From positions 1-64,000 of the forward strand of contig CAVUUY010000002.1 in assembly GCA_963744915.1 (NCBI GenBank): a stretch of 64,000 nt of DNA, given 5' to 3'. Position 1 is the stretch's first letter; every line of letters starts with the position of its first letter. Position numbers and translations under genes: made by a program. Below are positions 45,708-53,977 of this stretch, in pieces. The DNA is from DATAFF01 sp963744915. GTDB lineage: Bacteria > Pseudomonadota > Alphaproteobacteria > Rhizobiales > Aestuariivirgaceae. The notes beneath the pieces were generated by a model. It was not told the DNA's origin and did not search any database. It saw only the letters and a program-made list of their open reading frames with translations.

Positions 45708-46732
45708 CCACCGAGACGGGTAGGCTGCCAGCGTCTTGGGAATGGGCCGGCCTCATGCTCCTGCTGGCCGTGATGGTCGTGGTGCCATTGGCGCTCGGCG
45801 GCCGCTATATACCGACGGTCTTCATTTCGATTCTCCTGTTCTTCATCCTTGGCGCCCTGTTCGATTTCATGCTGGGATATCTCAGCATCGTGAATTTCGG
45901 TGTCGCAGGTTTCCTTTGCGCCGGCGCTTATGCTTCGGCTCTTGCAGGACATTATTGGGGCATCTCGCCATGGGCGAGCCTGCTGGTGGGCGGCGCTGCC
46001 TCGCTGGTGCTTGGCCTCGTCACCGGCGCCTTGACGCTGCGGTTGCGCGGCATCTATGTCGGCTTGACCACGCTGTTCGTGATGGAGTCGCTCAGATATG
46101 CCATTCTGAACGCTCGCGACGTGACGCGTGGCGCCTCGGGCCTAGCGGTTCCCGGTTTCACCCCGATCTTCGGGTTGTCATTTCCGCGCAGCGATCCGCT
46201 GTCCTATTATTTTATCCTCCTCCTGCTGGTCGTCATAGCCTATGGGTGCCTTCATGCGATCGTCCGCTCGAAGATCGGACTGGTGTTCAAGGCCATACGC
46301 GATGACGATCTCGGCACCAGCGTGCTGGGGATCAACGTCGTGCGCTACAAGCTCCTCAATTTCGCCGTGGCGAGCTTCTTCATCGGCCTGTTTGGCGCCT
46401 ATTATGCACGCTATATCGGGATCCTGGTCCCCACGCCGCAGGAATTCGGCATCCAGCGCACGGTCGAGATCCTGACCATCGCCTATATTGGTGGCCGCGG
46501 CACGCTGTGGGGATCGCTTCTCGGCGCGATGGTGCTTGTCGGCATTCAGGAGGTGTTCCGCGACCTGGATGAGTGGCGCCTCGTCATCTATGGCATTTTC
46601 CTGATAGTCATCATCACGGCCTTTCCTGGGGGCATCGCCGGTGCCGTGCGGCAGCTGGCCGAGCTGGCCTATGCGCGCCTCCACCGAATTCGGTCAAAGC
46701 AACGCACTCCCGAAGAAAGGACAGCATCATGA
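45704..46732 (+). CDS. ABC transporter permease, LivM type
   Basis: This is a 342-residue membrane permease with nine or so hydrophobic segments. It has the LivM hallmark GYLSIVNFGVAGFLCAGAYA and an EAA-like loop FKAIRDDDLGTSVLGINV. The basic tail ends at 46732, overlapping the aminotransferase start (ATGA). The importer is thus translationally linked to the enzymes that follow. Confidence 0.9.
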   Translation: MTTETGRLPASWEWAGLMLLLAVMVVVPLALGGRYIPTVFISILLFFILGALFDFMLGYLSIVNFGVAGFLCAGAYASALAGHYWGISPWASLLVGGAASLVLGLVTGALTLRLRGIYVGLTTLFVMESLRYAILNARDVTRGASGLAVPGFTPIFGLSFPRSDPLSYYFILLLLVVIAYGCLHAIVRSKIGLVFKAIRDDDLGTSVLGINVVRYKLLNFAVASFFIGLFGAYYARYIGILVPTPQEFGIQRTVEILTIAYIGGRGTLWGSLLGAMVLVGIQEVFRDLDEWRLVIYGIFLIVIITAFPGGIAGAVRQLAELAYARLHRIRSKQRTPEERTAS

Positions 46733-48105
46733 ACATTATGGCGAACTCTCTCGAGGCGAAGGATGTTGCCCATCATCTTCACTCCTATTCGAATCCGCGG
46801 CGCCTCGCGGAAACCGGACCGCTCGTCATCGAGCGCGGCGAAGGCATTCACGTCATCGACAATATGGGCCGCAAATATATCGAGGGCGTCTCCGCGCTCT
46901 GGTATGCATCGCTGGGATTCAGCGAACAGCGCCTCGTCGACGCCGCCCACCGGCAGCTGACGAAGCTCCCCTGTTACCATTCGTTCGGCAACAAGGTGTC
47001 GGATGTCGCGGTCGAGCTCGCCGAGCGGTTGATCAAACTCGCGCCGGTCCCGATGTCCAAGGTTTACTTCGCCGGCTCGGGATCGGAGGGCAACGACACC
47101 GCCCTGAAGATCGTGCGCTTCTACAGCAATGCGCTGGGCCGTCCGCAGAAGAAGAAAGTGATCTCACGCATCAAGGCGTATCACGGGACGACGCTGGCGA
47201 CCGCGAGCCTGACGGGTATCCCGCGCAATCATGCCGGGTTCGACCTGCCGATCGACGGTATCCTCCACACCGATTGCCCGCATTATTACCGCTACGCCGA
47301 TGCGGGGGAGAGCGAGGAGGCCTTTGTCGACCGCATCGTCGGCAATCTCGAGACGCTGATCTTGAACGAAGGGCCCGAGACCATCGCGGCATTTTGGGCC
47401 GAGCCGGTGTTCGGCTCCGGCGGCGTCATCGTGCCGCCGAAGGGCTATTACGAGAAGGTGCAGGCGGTCCTCAGGAAATACGACATCCTGTTCGTTGCGG
47501 ACGAGGTCATCAGCGGCTTCGGCCGGCTCGGTCACATGTTCGGCTGCGAGGCTTTCGGCATCGAGCCCGACATGATCATCCTCGCCAAGGCTCTGTCGTC
47601 CGGCTACCAACCGATATCGGCGCTGATGATCAACGAGCGGGTGTTCTCGGCGCTCGCCGATGAATCGAACAAGCTCGGCGTGTTCGGTCACGGCTTCACC
47701 TATTCGGCCCATCCGGTGCCGGCGGCGGTGGCGCTGGAAACCCTGAAGATCTACGAGGAGCGCGACATCGTCTCGCATGTCCGCAAGGTCGCGCCCAGGA
47801 TGCAGACGGCGATGCGGCGGTTGGCGGACTATCCGTTCGTGGGCGAGGTGCGCGGGCTAGGCCTGATCGCCGGCATCGAGGTCGTCCGGAACAAAGCCAC
47901 GAAGGAGAGCTTCGATCCGGCGATGCGCGCCGCCGCCGAGCTCGAGGCTAAGTGCCTGGAGCAGGGGCTGATCGTGCGCGCCATCGGCGACACCGTGGCG
48001 GTCTCGCCGCCGCTGATCATTTCCGAGAACGAGATGGAGAGGCTCCTGTCCATGCTGGAGCAGGGCGTGAAGCACTTCGCCGAAGCGATGGCGGCACGGT
48101 CATGA
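46729..48105 (+). CDS. Class III aminotransferase (omega-amino acid type)
   Basis: This 458-residue PLP enzyme would move the omega-amino group of the ring-opened product to pyruvate or 2-oxoglutarate, giving a semialdehyde. It has the class III features: GSGSEGNDTALKI, YHGTTLATASLTG, Asp258 in FVADEVISGFGR (pyridine N) and the Schiff-base Lys287 in ILAKALSSGYQP. It is preceded by GAAAGGA and overlaps the genes on both sides. Similar genes act on beta-alanine, GABA, 6-aminohexanoate and putrescine. Chain length cannot be predicted. Confidence 0.88.
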   Translation: MNIMANSLEAKDVAHHLHSYSNPRRLAETGPLVIERGEGIHVIDNMGRKYIEGVSALWYASLGFSEQRLVDAAHRQLTKLPCYHSFGNKVSDVAVELAERLIKLAPVPMSKVYFAGSGSEGNDTALKIVRFYSNALGRPQKKKVISRIKAYHGTTLATASLTGIPRNHAGFDLPIDGILHTDCPHYYRYADAGESEEAFVDRIVGNLETLILNEGPETIAAFWAEPVFGSGGVIVPPKGYYEKVQAVLRKYDILFVADEVISGFGRLGHMFGCEAFGIEPDMIILAKALSSGYQPISALMINERVFSALADESNKLGVFGHGFTYSAHPVPAAVALETLKIYEERDIVSHVRKVAPRMQTAMRRLADYPFVGEVRGLGLIAGIEVVRNKATKESFDPAMRAAAELEAKCLEQGLIVRAIGDTVAVSPPLIISENEMERLLSMLEQGVKHFAEAMAARS

Positions 48106-49535
48106 CGGTGAAAGCCAATTATGTCGCCGGCGCGTGGGCGGCGCCCGGGACGTCGATCCGGCAGAACCTAAACCCCTCCAACACCGGCGATGTGGTCGGC
48201 GAATTTGCCGATGCGACTTCGGAGCAGGTCAAGGATGCGGCAGGCGCCGCCCGGCAGGCCTTGAATCCCTGGCGCCAGGCATCGCTCGGCGCACGCTCCC
48301 GGGCCCTTCTGACGATCGCCTCTGAGATCCGCAGCCGCCATGATGAGCTGTCGCACCTCTTGTCCCGCGAGGAGGGCAAGGCCCTGCGCGACGGTATGGC
48401 CGAGGTTACGCGTGCCGCCGAGATCTTCGAGTTCTATGCCGGCGAGGTCTTCCGCATGGGAGGGGATCGTGTTGCATCGCTGCGGCCGGGGGTCGGCGTC
48501 GAGGTTCTCTACGAGCCGGTCGGCGTGGTCGGACTGATCACGCCCTGGAATTTTCCCCTGGCCATACCGGCCTGGAAGATTGCGCCGGCGCTCGCCTACG
48601 GCAACGCCGTCCTGTTCAAGCCGAGCGAGATCGTGCCGGCATCCGCCTGGGCCTTGACCGAGATCATTTCGCGCGCCGGAGTGCCGGCCGGCCTGTTCAA
48701 TCTGCTGATGGGTGGCGGCGACGTCGGTTCGGCGATCATCGACCAGGTGGACGCCGTGAGCTTCACCGGATCGGTTGCGACCGGACGATCCGTCGCTGAG
48801 CGCGCCGCGGGCCGGATGATCCGCGCGCAATGCGAACTCGGCGGCAAGAACCCCCTGCTCGTCGCGGCTGACGCGGATCTCGAAATCGCCGTCACTTGCG
48901 CCCTGCAGGGTGCCTTCTTCCAGACCGGCCAAAGATGCACCGCATCGAGCCGCCTGGTGGTGGATCGTGCGGTGGTGGACCGGTTCACCAAGGCCCTTGT
49001 CGAGCGCATGAAGGAGCTGGTGATCGATGAGGCGACCAGCGCGGCCACCGATATCGGGCCGGTGGTCGACGACCGGCAGCTTGCCAAGGACCTCGACTAT
49101 ATCGCCATCGCCGAGCGGGGCGGCGCCCGGCGGATCATTGGCGGGGAGACCCTCAACCGCCGCTTTCCGGGGTATTATCTGTCTCCTGCCCTGTTCACGG
49201 ACACCACCAACGACATGCGGATCAACCGTGAGGAGATCTTCGGGCCCATCGCCAGCATCATTGCGGTCGATGGCTATGAGGAGGGGCTTTCCGTGGCCAA
49301 TGATACCGAGTTCGGCCTGTCGGCCAGCATCGTCACGCGCTCGCTGAAGCTCGCCCAGCACTTCAAATCGAACATCCGCGCCGGCCTGGCGATGGTGAAT
49401 TTGCCGACCGCCGGGATCGACTTCCATGTGCCGTTGAGCGGCATGAAGTCCTCGAGCTATGGTTCGCCCGAGATGGGCCATAAGGCCATGGACTTCTATA
49501 CCAAGAGCACCACCGCCTATACTTTTCCCGGGTGA
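48102..49535 (+). CDS. Aldehyde dehydrogenase (semialdehyde type)
   Basis: This 477-residue NAD(P)-dependent enzyme would oxidise the semialdehyde to a dicarboxylic acid. Asn150 (TPWNFPL), Glu245 (CELGGKN) and Cys279 (GQRCTASS) are the expected catalytic residues, and FTGSVATGR is the coenzyme loop. It resembles succinate- and 2-oxoglutarate-semialdehyde dehydrogenases. Its ATG overlaps the aminotransferase stop. The order aminotransferase then dehydrogenase is standard for omega-amino acid degradation. Confidence 0.9.
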   Translation: MTVKANYVAGAWAAPGTSIRQNLNPSNTGDVVGEFADATSEQVKDAAGAARQALNPWRQASLGARSRALLTIASEIRSRHDELSHLLSREEGKALRDGMAEVTRAAEIFEFYAGEVFRMGGDRVASLRPGVGVEVLYEPVGVVGLITPWNFPLAIPAWKIAPALAYGNAVLFKPSEIVPASAWALTEIISRAGVPAGLFNLLMGGGDVGSAIIDQVDAVSFTGSVATGRSVAERAAGRMIRAQCELGGKNPLLVAADADLEIAVTCALQGAFFQTGQRCTASSRLVVDRAVVDRFTKALVERMKELVIDEATSAATDIGPVVDDRQLAKDLDYIAIAERGGARRIIGGETLNRRFPGYYLSPALFTDTTNDMRINREEIFGPIASIIAVDGYEEGLSVANDTEFGLSASIVTRSLKLAQHFKSNIRAGLAMVNLPTAGIDFHVPLSGMKSSSYGSPEMGHKAMDFYTKSTTAYTFPG

Positions 49536-49541
49536 ACCGCC

Positions 49542-51329
49542 ATGGCTGCTGCCTTTACCACGCGACCCGAGATCGCCGGAACTTTCGGGGTCGTGACCTC
49601 GACCCATTGGATCGGCTCTGCGGTTGGCATGTCGATTCTGGAGAAGGGCGGCAACGCTTTCGATGCCGCGGCCGCGACCGGTTTTGCGCTCCAGATCGTC
49701 GAACCGCATCTCAATGGTCCGGGCGGCGAGGTGCCGATCATCTTCTGGAAAGCCGGTGCGGCGGAACCGCGCGTCATCTGCGGGCAGGGATGGGCGCCCA
49801 TGGCGGCGACCATCGCGGCCTATGAGGAACGCGGCTTGCGCCTGGTGCCCGGGACAGGACTCTTGTCGGCGGTCGTTCCCGGCGCCTTCGATGCCTGGAT
49901 GCTGATGCTGCGCGACCACGGCACGATGCCGCTCGAGGATGTTCTGGCCCCGGCCATTTCCTATGCCGAGAACGGCTTTCCGCTGGTCCACCGGGCGGTG
50001 CAGTCCATTTTCGCGGTCGAGCAGTATTTCCGGGACGAATGGCCGAGCTCGGCGCAGGTCTGGCTCGACGGCGGGCGTCGGCCCGTTCCGGACGCCCTAT
50101 ACCGAACGCCGGGAATCGCCGCGACCTATCGTCGTATCCTGATGGAGGCCAAGGCGGCCGGCGGCGATCGCGTTCGGCAGATCGAGGCGGCGCGGGGCGC
50201 CTTTTACAAGGGCTTCGTCGCCGAATTGATCGAACGCTTTTATCGCACGCCCTTGCTGGACACCTCCGGGAGAAGGAATGCGGGCCTTCTGACCGCCGAG
50301 GACATGGCTTCCTGGCAGGCCACCTATGAGGACCCCGTCCACTATGATTATTGCGGCGTGCGCGTGTTCAAGACGGATGTCTGGGGCCAGGGCCCGGTGT
50401 TCCTGCAGCTGCTGGCCCTCTTGAAGGGTTTCGACATTGGAGCGCTGGACATTCTCAGCGATTCCTATGTCCATCTGATCGTCGAGTGCCTCAAGCTCGC
50501 CATGGCCGATCGCGATGTTTTCTATGGCGATCCGCTGCATGCGGACGTTCCGCTGGGCATGCTGCTTTCGGACGAATATAACGACCATCGCCGCCGGCTG
50601 ATCGGCGAGCAGGCGTCGCTCGATTTCCGCCCCGGAGATCTGTCGGACGCGGCTCACCGCGCCGCGCTGATCATGGAGCGCGCGGGCTGCGAGTCGCCGG
50701 TCGGCCCAGGCACGGGGGAGCCGTCCTTTGTCGATCTGCCGGAAATCGAAGGGGACACCGTTCATCTCGACGTGATCGACAGATGGGGCAACGTGGTATC
50801 GGCCACGCCGAGCGGCGGCTGGTTGCAGAGTTCGCCGGTTGTGCCCGAATTGGGCTTCCCGCTATCGACGCGCGCACAGATGTTCTGGCTTGCACCCGGC
50901 CTGCCGTCGTCCCTTGCGCCAAGGCGACGACCAAGAACCACGCTCTCGCCGACGATGGTGGGCAAGAACGGCAGGCCGTGGCTCGCGCTGGGTACGCCGG
51001 GCGGCGATCAGCAGGATCAGTGGACCAGCATTGTCTTCCTGCGGCATCTCCACCACGGATTGAATCTGCAGGCTGCCATCGATGCCCCCTTGTTCAACAC
51101 GAGGCATGGGCCGGCGTCATTTTATCCGCGCCTGCGGGATCCGGGTTCTCTGCTCATCGAGCAGCGTTTTCCGGAAGCAACGATCGATGCTCTACGGCGC
51201 CGCGGTCATCGGGTGAAAGTCCAGGGCGACTGGACGTTGGGGAGGGTCTGCATGGCGCAAATCTCGGACGGGCTGATCAGGGCTGCAGCGACGCCTCAAT
51301 TCATGCAGGGATATGCCGCCGGGAGGTGA
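49542..51329 (+). CDS. Gamma-glutamyltransferase-like N-terminal-nucleophile enzyme
   Basis: This is a 595-residue member of the gamma-glutamyltranspeptidase family. These proteins cut themselves before a Thr that becomes the nucleophile; here it is probably Thr406 in EGDTVHLDVIDRWGN. The C-terminal half ends with TTLSPTMV and LGTPGGDQQDQW. It lacks a signal peptide (MAAAFTTRPEIAGTFG), so it may act in the cytoplasm, unlike classic periplasmic GGT. In this operon it could hydrolyse a gamma-glutamyl or other amide intermediate or detoxify a side product. It starts six bases after the dehydrogenase stop. Confidence 0.8.
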   Translation: MAAAFTTRPEIAGTFGVVTSTHWIGSAVGMSILEKGGNAFDAAAATGFALQIVEPHLNGPGGEVPIIFWKAGAAEPRVICGQGWAPMAATIAAYEERGLRLVPGTGLLSAVVPGAFDAWMLMLRDHGTMPLEDVLAPAISYAENGFPLVHRAVQSIFAVEQYFRDEWPSSAQVWLDGGRRPVPDALYRTPGIAATYRRILMEAKAAGGDRVRQIEAARGAFYKGFVAELIERFYRTPLLDTSGRRNAGLLTAEDMASWQATYEDPVHYDYCGVRVFKTDVWGQGPVFLQLLALLKGFDIGALDILSDSYVHLIVECLKLAMADRDVFYGDPLHADVPLGMLLSDEYNDHRRRLIGEQASLDFRPGDLSDAAHRAALIMERAGCESPVGPGTGEPSFVDLPEIEGDTVHLDVIDRWGNVVSATPSGGWLQSSPVVPELGFPLSTRAQMFWLAPGLPSSLAPRRRPRTTLSPTMVGKNGRPWLALGTPGGDQQDQWTSIVFLRHLHHGLNLQAAIDAPLFNTRHGPASFYPRLRDPGSLLIEQRFPEATIDALRRRGHRVKVQGDWTLGRVCMAQISDGLIRAAATPQFMQGYAAGR

Positions 51330-51366
51330 GATGATCTTCACCGACCAGAGACCAGAATTTTGGATC

Positions 51367-51389
51367 TCGCACGAGTGCTGGTGCGATTT
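51367..51389 (+). terminator. Weak hairpin between convergent genes
   Basis: TCGCAC (51367-51372) pairs with GTGCGA (51381-51386) across an eight-base loop and is followed by TTT. It lies between the end of the catabolic operon and the convergent cupin gene. The stem is short and the T-run poor. Confidence 0.3.
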
Positions 51390-51427
51390 GACCAGAAGTT
51401 AGTTAGGACAAATGAACGACGATCGGG

Positions 51428-51892
51428 CTACTTGGGCTCGGGATAAGGCATGCCATCCTTGTGCAAGAACCGACCGTCCGCGTTGGAGCTCATCATGTCG
51501 ATGTCGGAGCATATGGTAACGTCGGTGGGTGAGCGAGCGCCGACTTCAAGATAAAGCGCCATCGCGCCCGATTTGTTGATCATGTGATGGCCGTTGCCGG
51601 AGCCTTTCGGAAAGGCCGCGCAATCACCGGCGCGCAGCACCGTCTCGCCGCCACCTTCGATCAGTGTCAGTTCGCCTTCGAGTACATAGACAAATTCGTC
51701 TTCGGCCGAATGCCAATGGCGCTGGCTCGACCAATTGCCCGGAGGCAGGTGCATGATATTGACCCCGAAATCGGTAAGTCCACCAGCATTGCCCAGCCGC
51801 TGTCGGATGCGTTCAGCACAGGGTGCTTCGAATGGGGGCGGATAGCCCGAGCCCTTGTGTTTTGGCACAGCGGTGATGTCGATCTTAGGCAT
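51428..51892 (-). CDS. Single-domain cupin protein
   Basis: This 154-residue protein has one cupin domain: the metal motif HWHSAEDEFVYVLEGELTLI (about residue 59) and the second motif GDCAAFPKGSGNGHH. It resembles small sugar- or amino-acid-related cupins with no assigned reaction. Start ATG 51892 (MPKIDITAVPKHKG) is preferred to 51916. It is transcribed towards the catabolic operon, not with it, and may be unrelated. The 270 bases upstream to the tRNA show no other gene. Confidence 0.85.
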   Translation of the reverse strand: MPKIDITAVPKHKGSGYPPPFEAPCAERIRQRLGNAGGLTDFGVNIMHLPPGNWSSQRHWHSAEDEFVYVLEGELTLIEGGGETVLRAGDCAAFPKGSGNGHHMINKSGAMALYLEVGARSPTDVTICSDIDMMSSNADGRFLHKDGMPYPEPK

Positions 51893-52162
51893 GGCAGTCT
51901 TCCCAGTGATCACCAATCGCGGGGGTTGTCGCCTGTCCTGAAGTCGCGCACCGTGGTGGCATCGATGATTCTTTCGATGCGGCCCGCAGGCGCTTGGCCG
52001 TCTCCGGCGACCTATCCCAGATCGGCTGCAGGACCCTCAATAGCGCCTCCGTATCGACTTCGTTGATCGAATTGCGCGAATCGGCGCGCAATATACAGTC
52101 AGGGTCATTCTCCACTGAGCGACATGCTTGTGGACGAAGGAGGACGAACGTGGACACCGGGC

Positions 52163-52252
52163 TGGCGGAGAGAGAGGGATTCGAACCCTCGATACGGTTT
52201 CCCGTATACACGCGTTCCAGGCGTGCGCCTTAAACCGCTCGGCCACCTCTCC
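52163..52252 (-). tRNA. tRNA-Ser (GGA anticodon)
   Basis: On the minus strand a complete class II tRNA runs from 52252 to 52163. Acceptor arm GGAGAGG pairs with TCTCTCC (one G-T), and the D-arm has the TGGCCGAG start. The anticodon stem CACGC/GCGTG encloses loop CTGGAAC with anticodon GGA, followed by a long variable arm and a T-arm with GGTTCGAATCC. The discriminator G and encoded CCA follow. A plus-strand reading frame across it (EREGFEPS...) is the usual artefact of tRNA antisense sequence. Confidence 0.95.
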
Positions 52253-52344
52253 GGTTGAAACGGGCGCATAATAGGGCTGGTCGCCCGACTTGCAAGTGTC
52301 GGTGCAGGGATCCACATTATCGCCACCCACGGAGGCTTCCCGCC

Positions 52345-52986
52345 ATGTTCTCCCTTGCACGCAAGTCGCTGACAAAACCGCAACCGGGTCAGGCGCTGCC
52401 CGGCAGGACCGAGCCCATTCCGACGGCCGAAACCCATTTCGTCAACGGCCGGCCGTTGCAGGGGCCCTATCCCGAGGGGTTGCAGATCGCCTATTTCGCG
52501 CTCGGCTGCTATTGGGGCGCCGAGCGGCTGTTCTGGACGGTGCCGGGGGTGTGGGTGACCGCCGTCGGCAATATGGGCGGCGAGACCCCCAACCCGACCT
52601 ATGAGGAATTGTGCAGCGGCAGGACTGGCCATGCCGAAACGGTGATGGTGGTGTACGACCCGAAGAAGGTCGACTACCAGGAGTTGCTCAAGATCTTCTT
52701 CGAAGCGCATGATCCGACGCAAGGCATGCGCCAGGGCAACGATGTCGGGACCCAATACCGCTCGGCCATCTATTGGACGAACGACAGCCAGCGGCAGCAG
52801 GCGGAAGCGGCCATGGCGCGCTACGACAAGGCGCTGCGCCAGTTCGGCCATTCGCCGATCTCGACCGAAATCGCCGCCGCCGGACCGTTCTATTTCGCCG
52901 AAGAATACCACCAGCAATATCTCGCCAAAAATCCGCGCGGCTATTGCGGGCTGCAGGGCACCGGGGTGGCCTGCCAGATCGGCTAG
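52345..52986 (+). CDS. msrA: Peptide methionine sulfoxide reductase A
   Basis: This 213-residue enzyme reduces methionine-S-sulfoxide in damaged proteins. The catalytic Cys is in ALGCYWGAERLFW (Tyr replaces the more common Phe). The substrate pocket follows in GGETPNPTYEELCSGRTGHAE, and there is a C-terminal QQYLAKNPRGYCGLQGTGVAC with the recycling cysteines. ATG 52345 is preceded by GGAGG. It stands alone between the tRNA and the convergent coaA. Confidence 0.95.
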   Translation: MFSLARKSLTKPQPGQALPGRTEPIPTAETHFVNGRPLQGPYPEGLQIAYFALGCYWGAERLFWTVPGVWVTAVGNMGGETPNPTYEELCSGRTGHAETVMVVYDPKKVDYQELLKIFFEAHDPTQGMRQGNDVGTQYRSAIYWTNDSQRQQAEAAMARYDKALRQFGHSPISTEIAAAGPFYFAEEYHQQYLAKNPRGYCGLQGTGVACQIG

Positions 52987-53021
52987 GCGGGCATTCGCCA
53001 GACGGGCCAGGGCCATAAGCC

Positions 53022-53972
53022 TCACAGCTTGCGCAACTGTACCGCGTTGATCGCGTGATCGGCCGTCTTGTGCAGGATGAGGTCGGCGCGGTGCCGGGTC
53101 GGCAGCACGTTCTCCCGCAGATTGACCAGGTTGATCGTCTCCCAGATGCGGTTGGCGGTGCGGCGGGTCTCCTCGTCCGACAGCTCGGCATAACGGTGAA
53201 AATAGGAGCGCGGATCCTTGAAGGCGGTTTCGCGCAAGGAAAAGAAGCGGTCGATATACCAGGTGCGCAGCACCTCGTCCTCGGCATCGAGATAGATCGA
53301 GAAATCGAAGAAGTCGGAGACGAACGGAATAGCCATGCCGTCGCGGGGCGGCCGGCCGGTCTGCAGCACGTTCAGGCCCTCGACGATCAGGATGTCGGGC
53401 CGGTCGACGACGACGTGCTCGTCGGGCACCACGTCATAGGTGAGATGCGAATAGACCGGCGCCGAGACGGCATGCATGCCGGCCTTGATGTCGGCGAGGA
53501 AGCGCAACAGCAGCGGCAGGTCATAGCTTTCGGGAAAGCCCTTGCGGTTCATCAGGCCCTCGCGCTCGAGCACGGCATTGGGCAGGATGAACCCGTCGGT
53601 GGTGACGAGGTCGACCTTGGGGGTGGCCGGCCAGCGCGCCAGCAGCCGCTGCAGGATGCGGGCGGTGGTGCTCTTGCCGACGGCGACGCTGCCGCCCATG
53701 CCGATGATGTAGGGGACCTTACCGCCATCGCTGCCGAGGAAGCGCTTGGTCGCCGAATACAGCTTCTGGGTGGCACGGGCATAAAGATTGAGCAGGCGCG
53801 ACAGCGGCAAATAGATGGTCACCACCTCGTCGAGATTGATGCGGTCATTGAGGCTGCGCAATTCATCGAGATCGGCGTGGGTCAGCGTCAGCGGCGTGTC
53901 GGCGCGCAGGCCCGCCCATTCGGTGCGAGAGAAGACGCGATAGGGTGACAATCCGTGGGCCGGCTTGCTCAT
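53022..53972 (-). CDS. coaA: Type I pantothenate kinase
   Basis: This 316-residue kinase carries out the first step of coenzyme A synthesis (pantothenate to 4'-phosphopantothenate). The P-loop GSVAVGKSTTAR lies near residue 98, with DLVTTDGFILPN and ILIVEGLNVLQ downstream. ATG 53972 (MSKPAHGLSPY) lies five bases after the hisF/E stop; the frame stays open far upstream only because of GC bias. It is the last gene of the his operon. Confidence 0.95.
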   Translation of the reverse strand: MSKPAHGLSPYRVFSRTEWAGLRADTPLTLTHADLDELRSLNDRINLDEVVTIYLPLSRLLNLYARATQKLYSATKRFLGSDGGKVPYIIGMGGSVAVGKSTTARILQRLLARWPATPKVDLVTTDGFILPNAVLEREGLMNRKGFPESYDLPLLLRFLADIKAGMHAVSAPVYSHLTYDVVPDEHVVVDRPDILIVEGLNVLQTGRPPRDGMAIPFVSDFFDFSIYLDAEDEVLRTWYIDRFFSLRETAFKDPRSYFHRYAELSDEETRRTANRIWETINLVNLRENVLPTRHRADLILHKTADHAINAVQLRKL

Positions 53973-53977
53973 GCGGC

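Noticed and set aside
51994..52233. 79-codon frame containing EREGFEPSIRFP
   Set aside because: This is the typical artefact of translating the antisense of a tRNA-Ser gene.
52163..52252. tRNA-Ser as attachment site of an integrated element
   Set aside because: No integrase lies beside it; the gene next to it is msrA and no repeated tRNA end was seen nearby.
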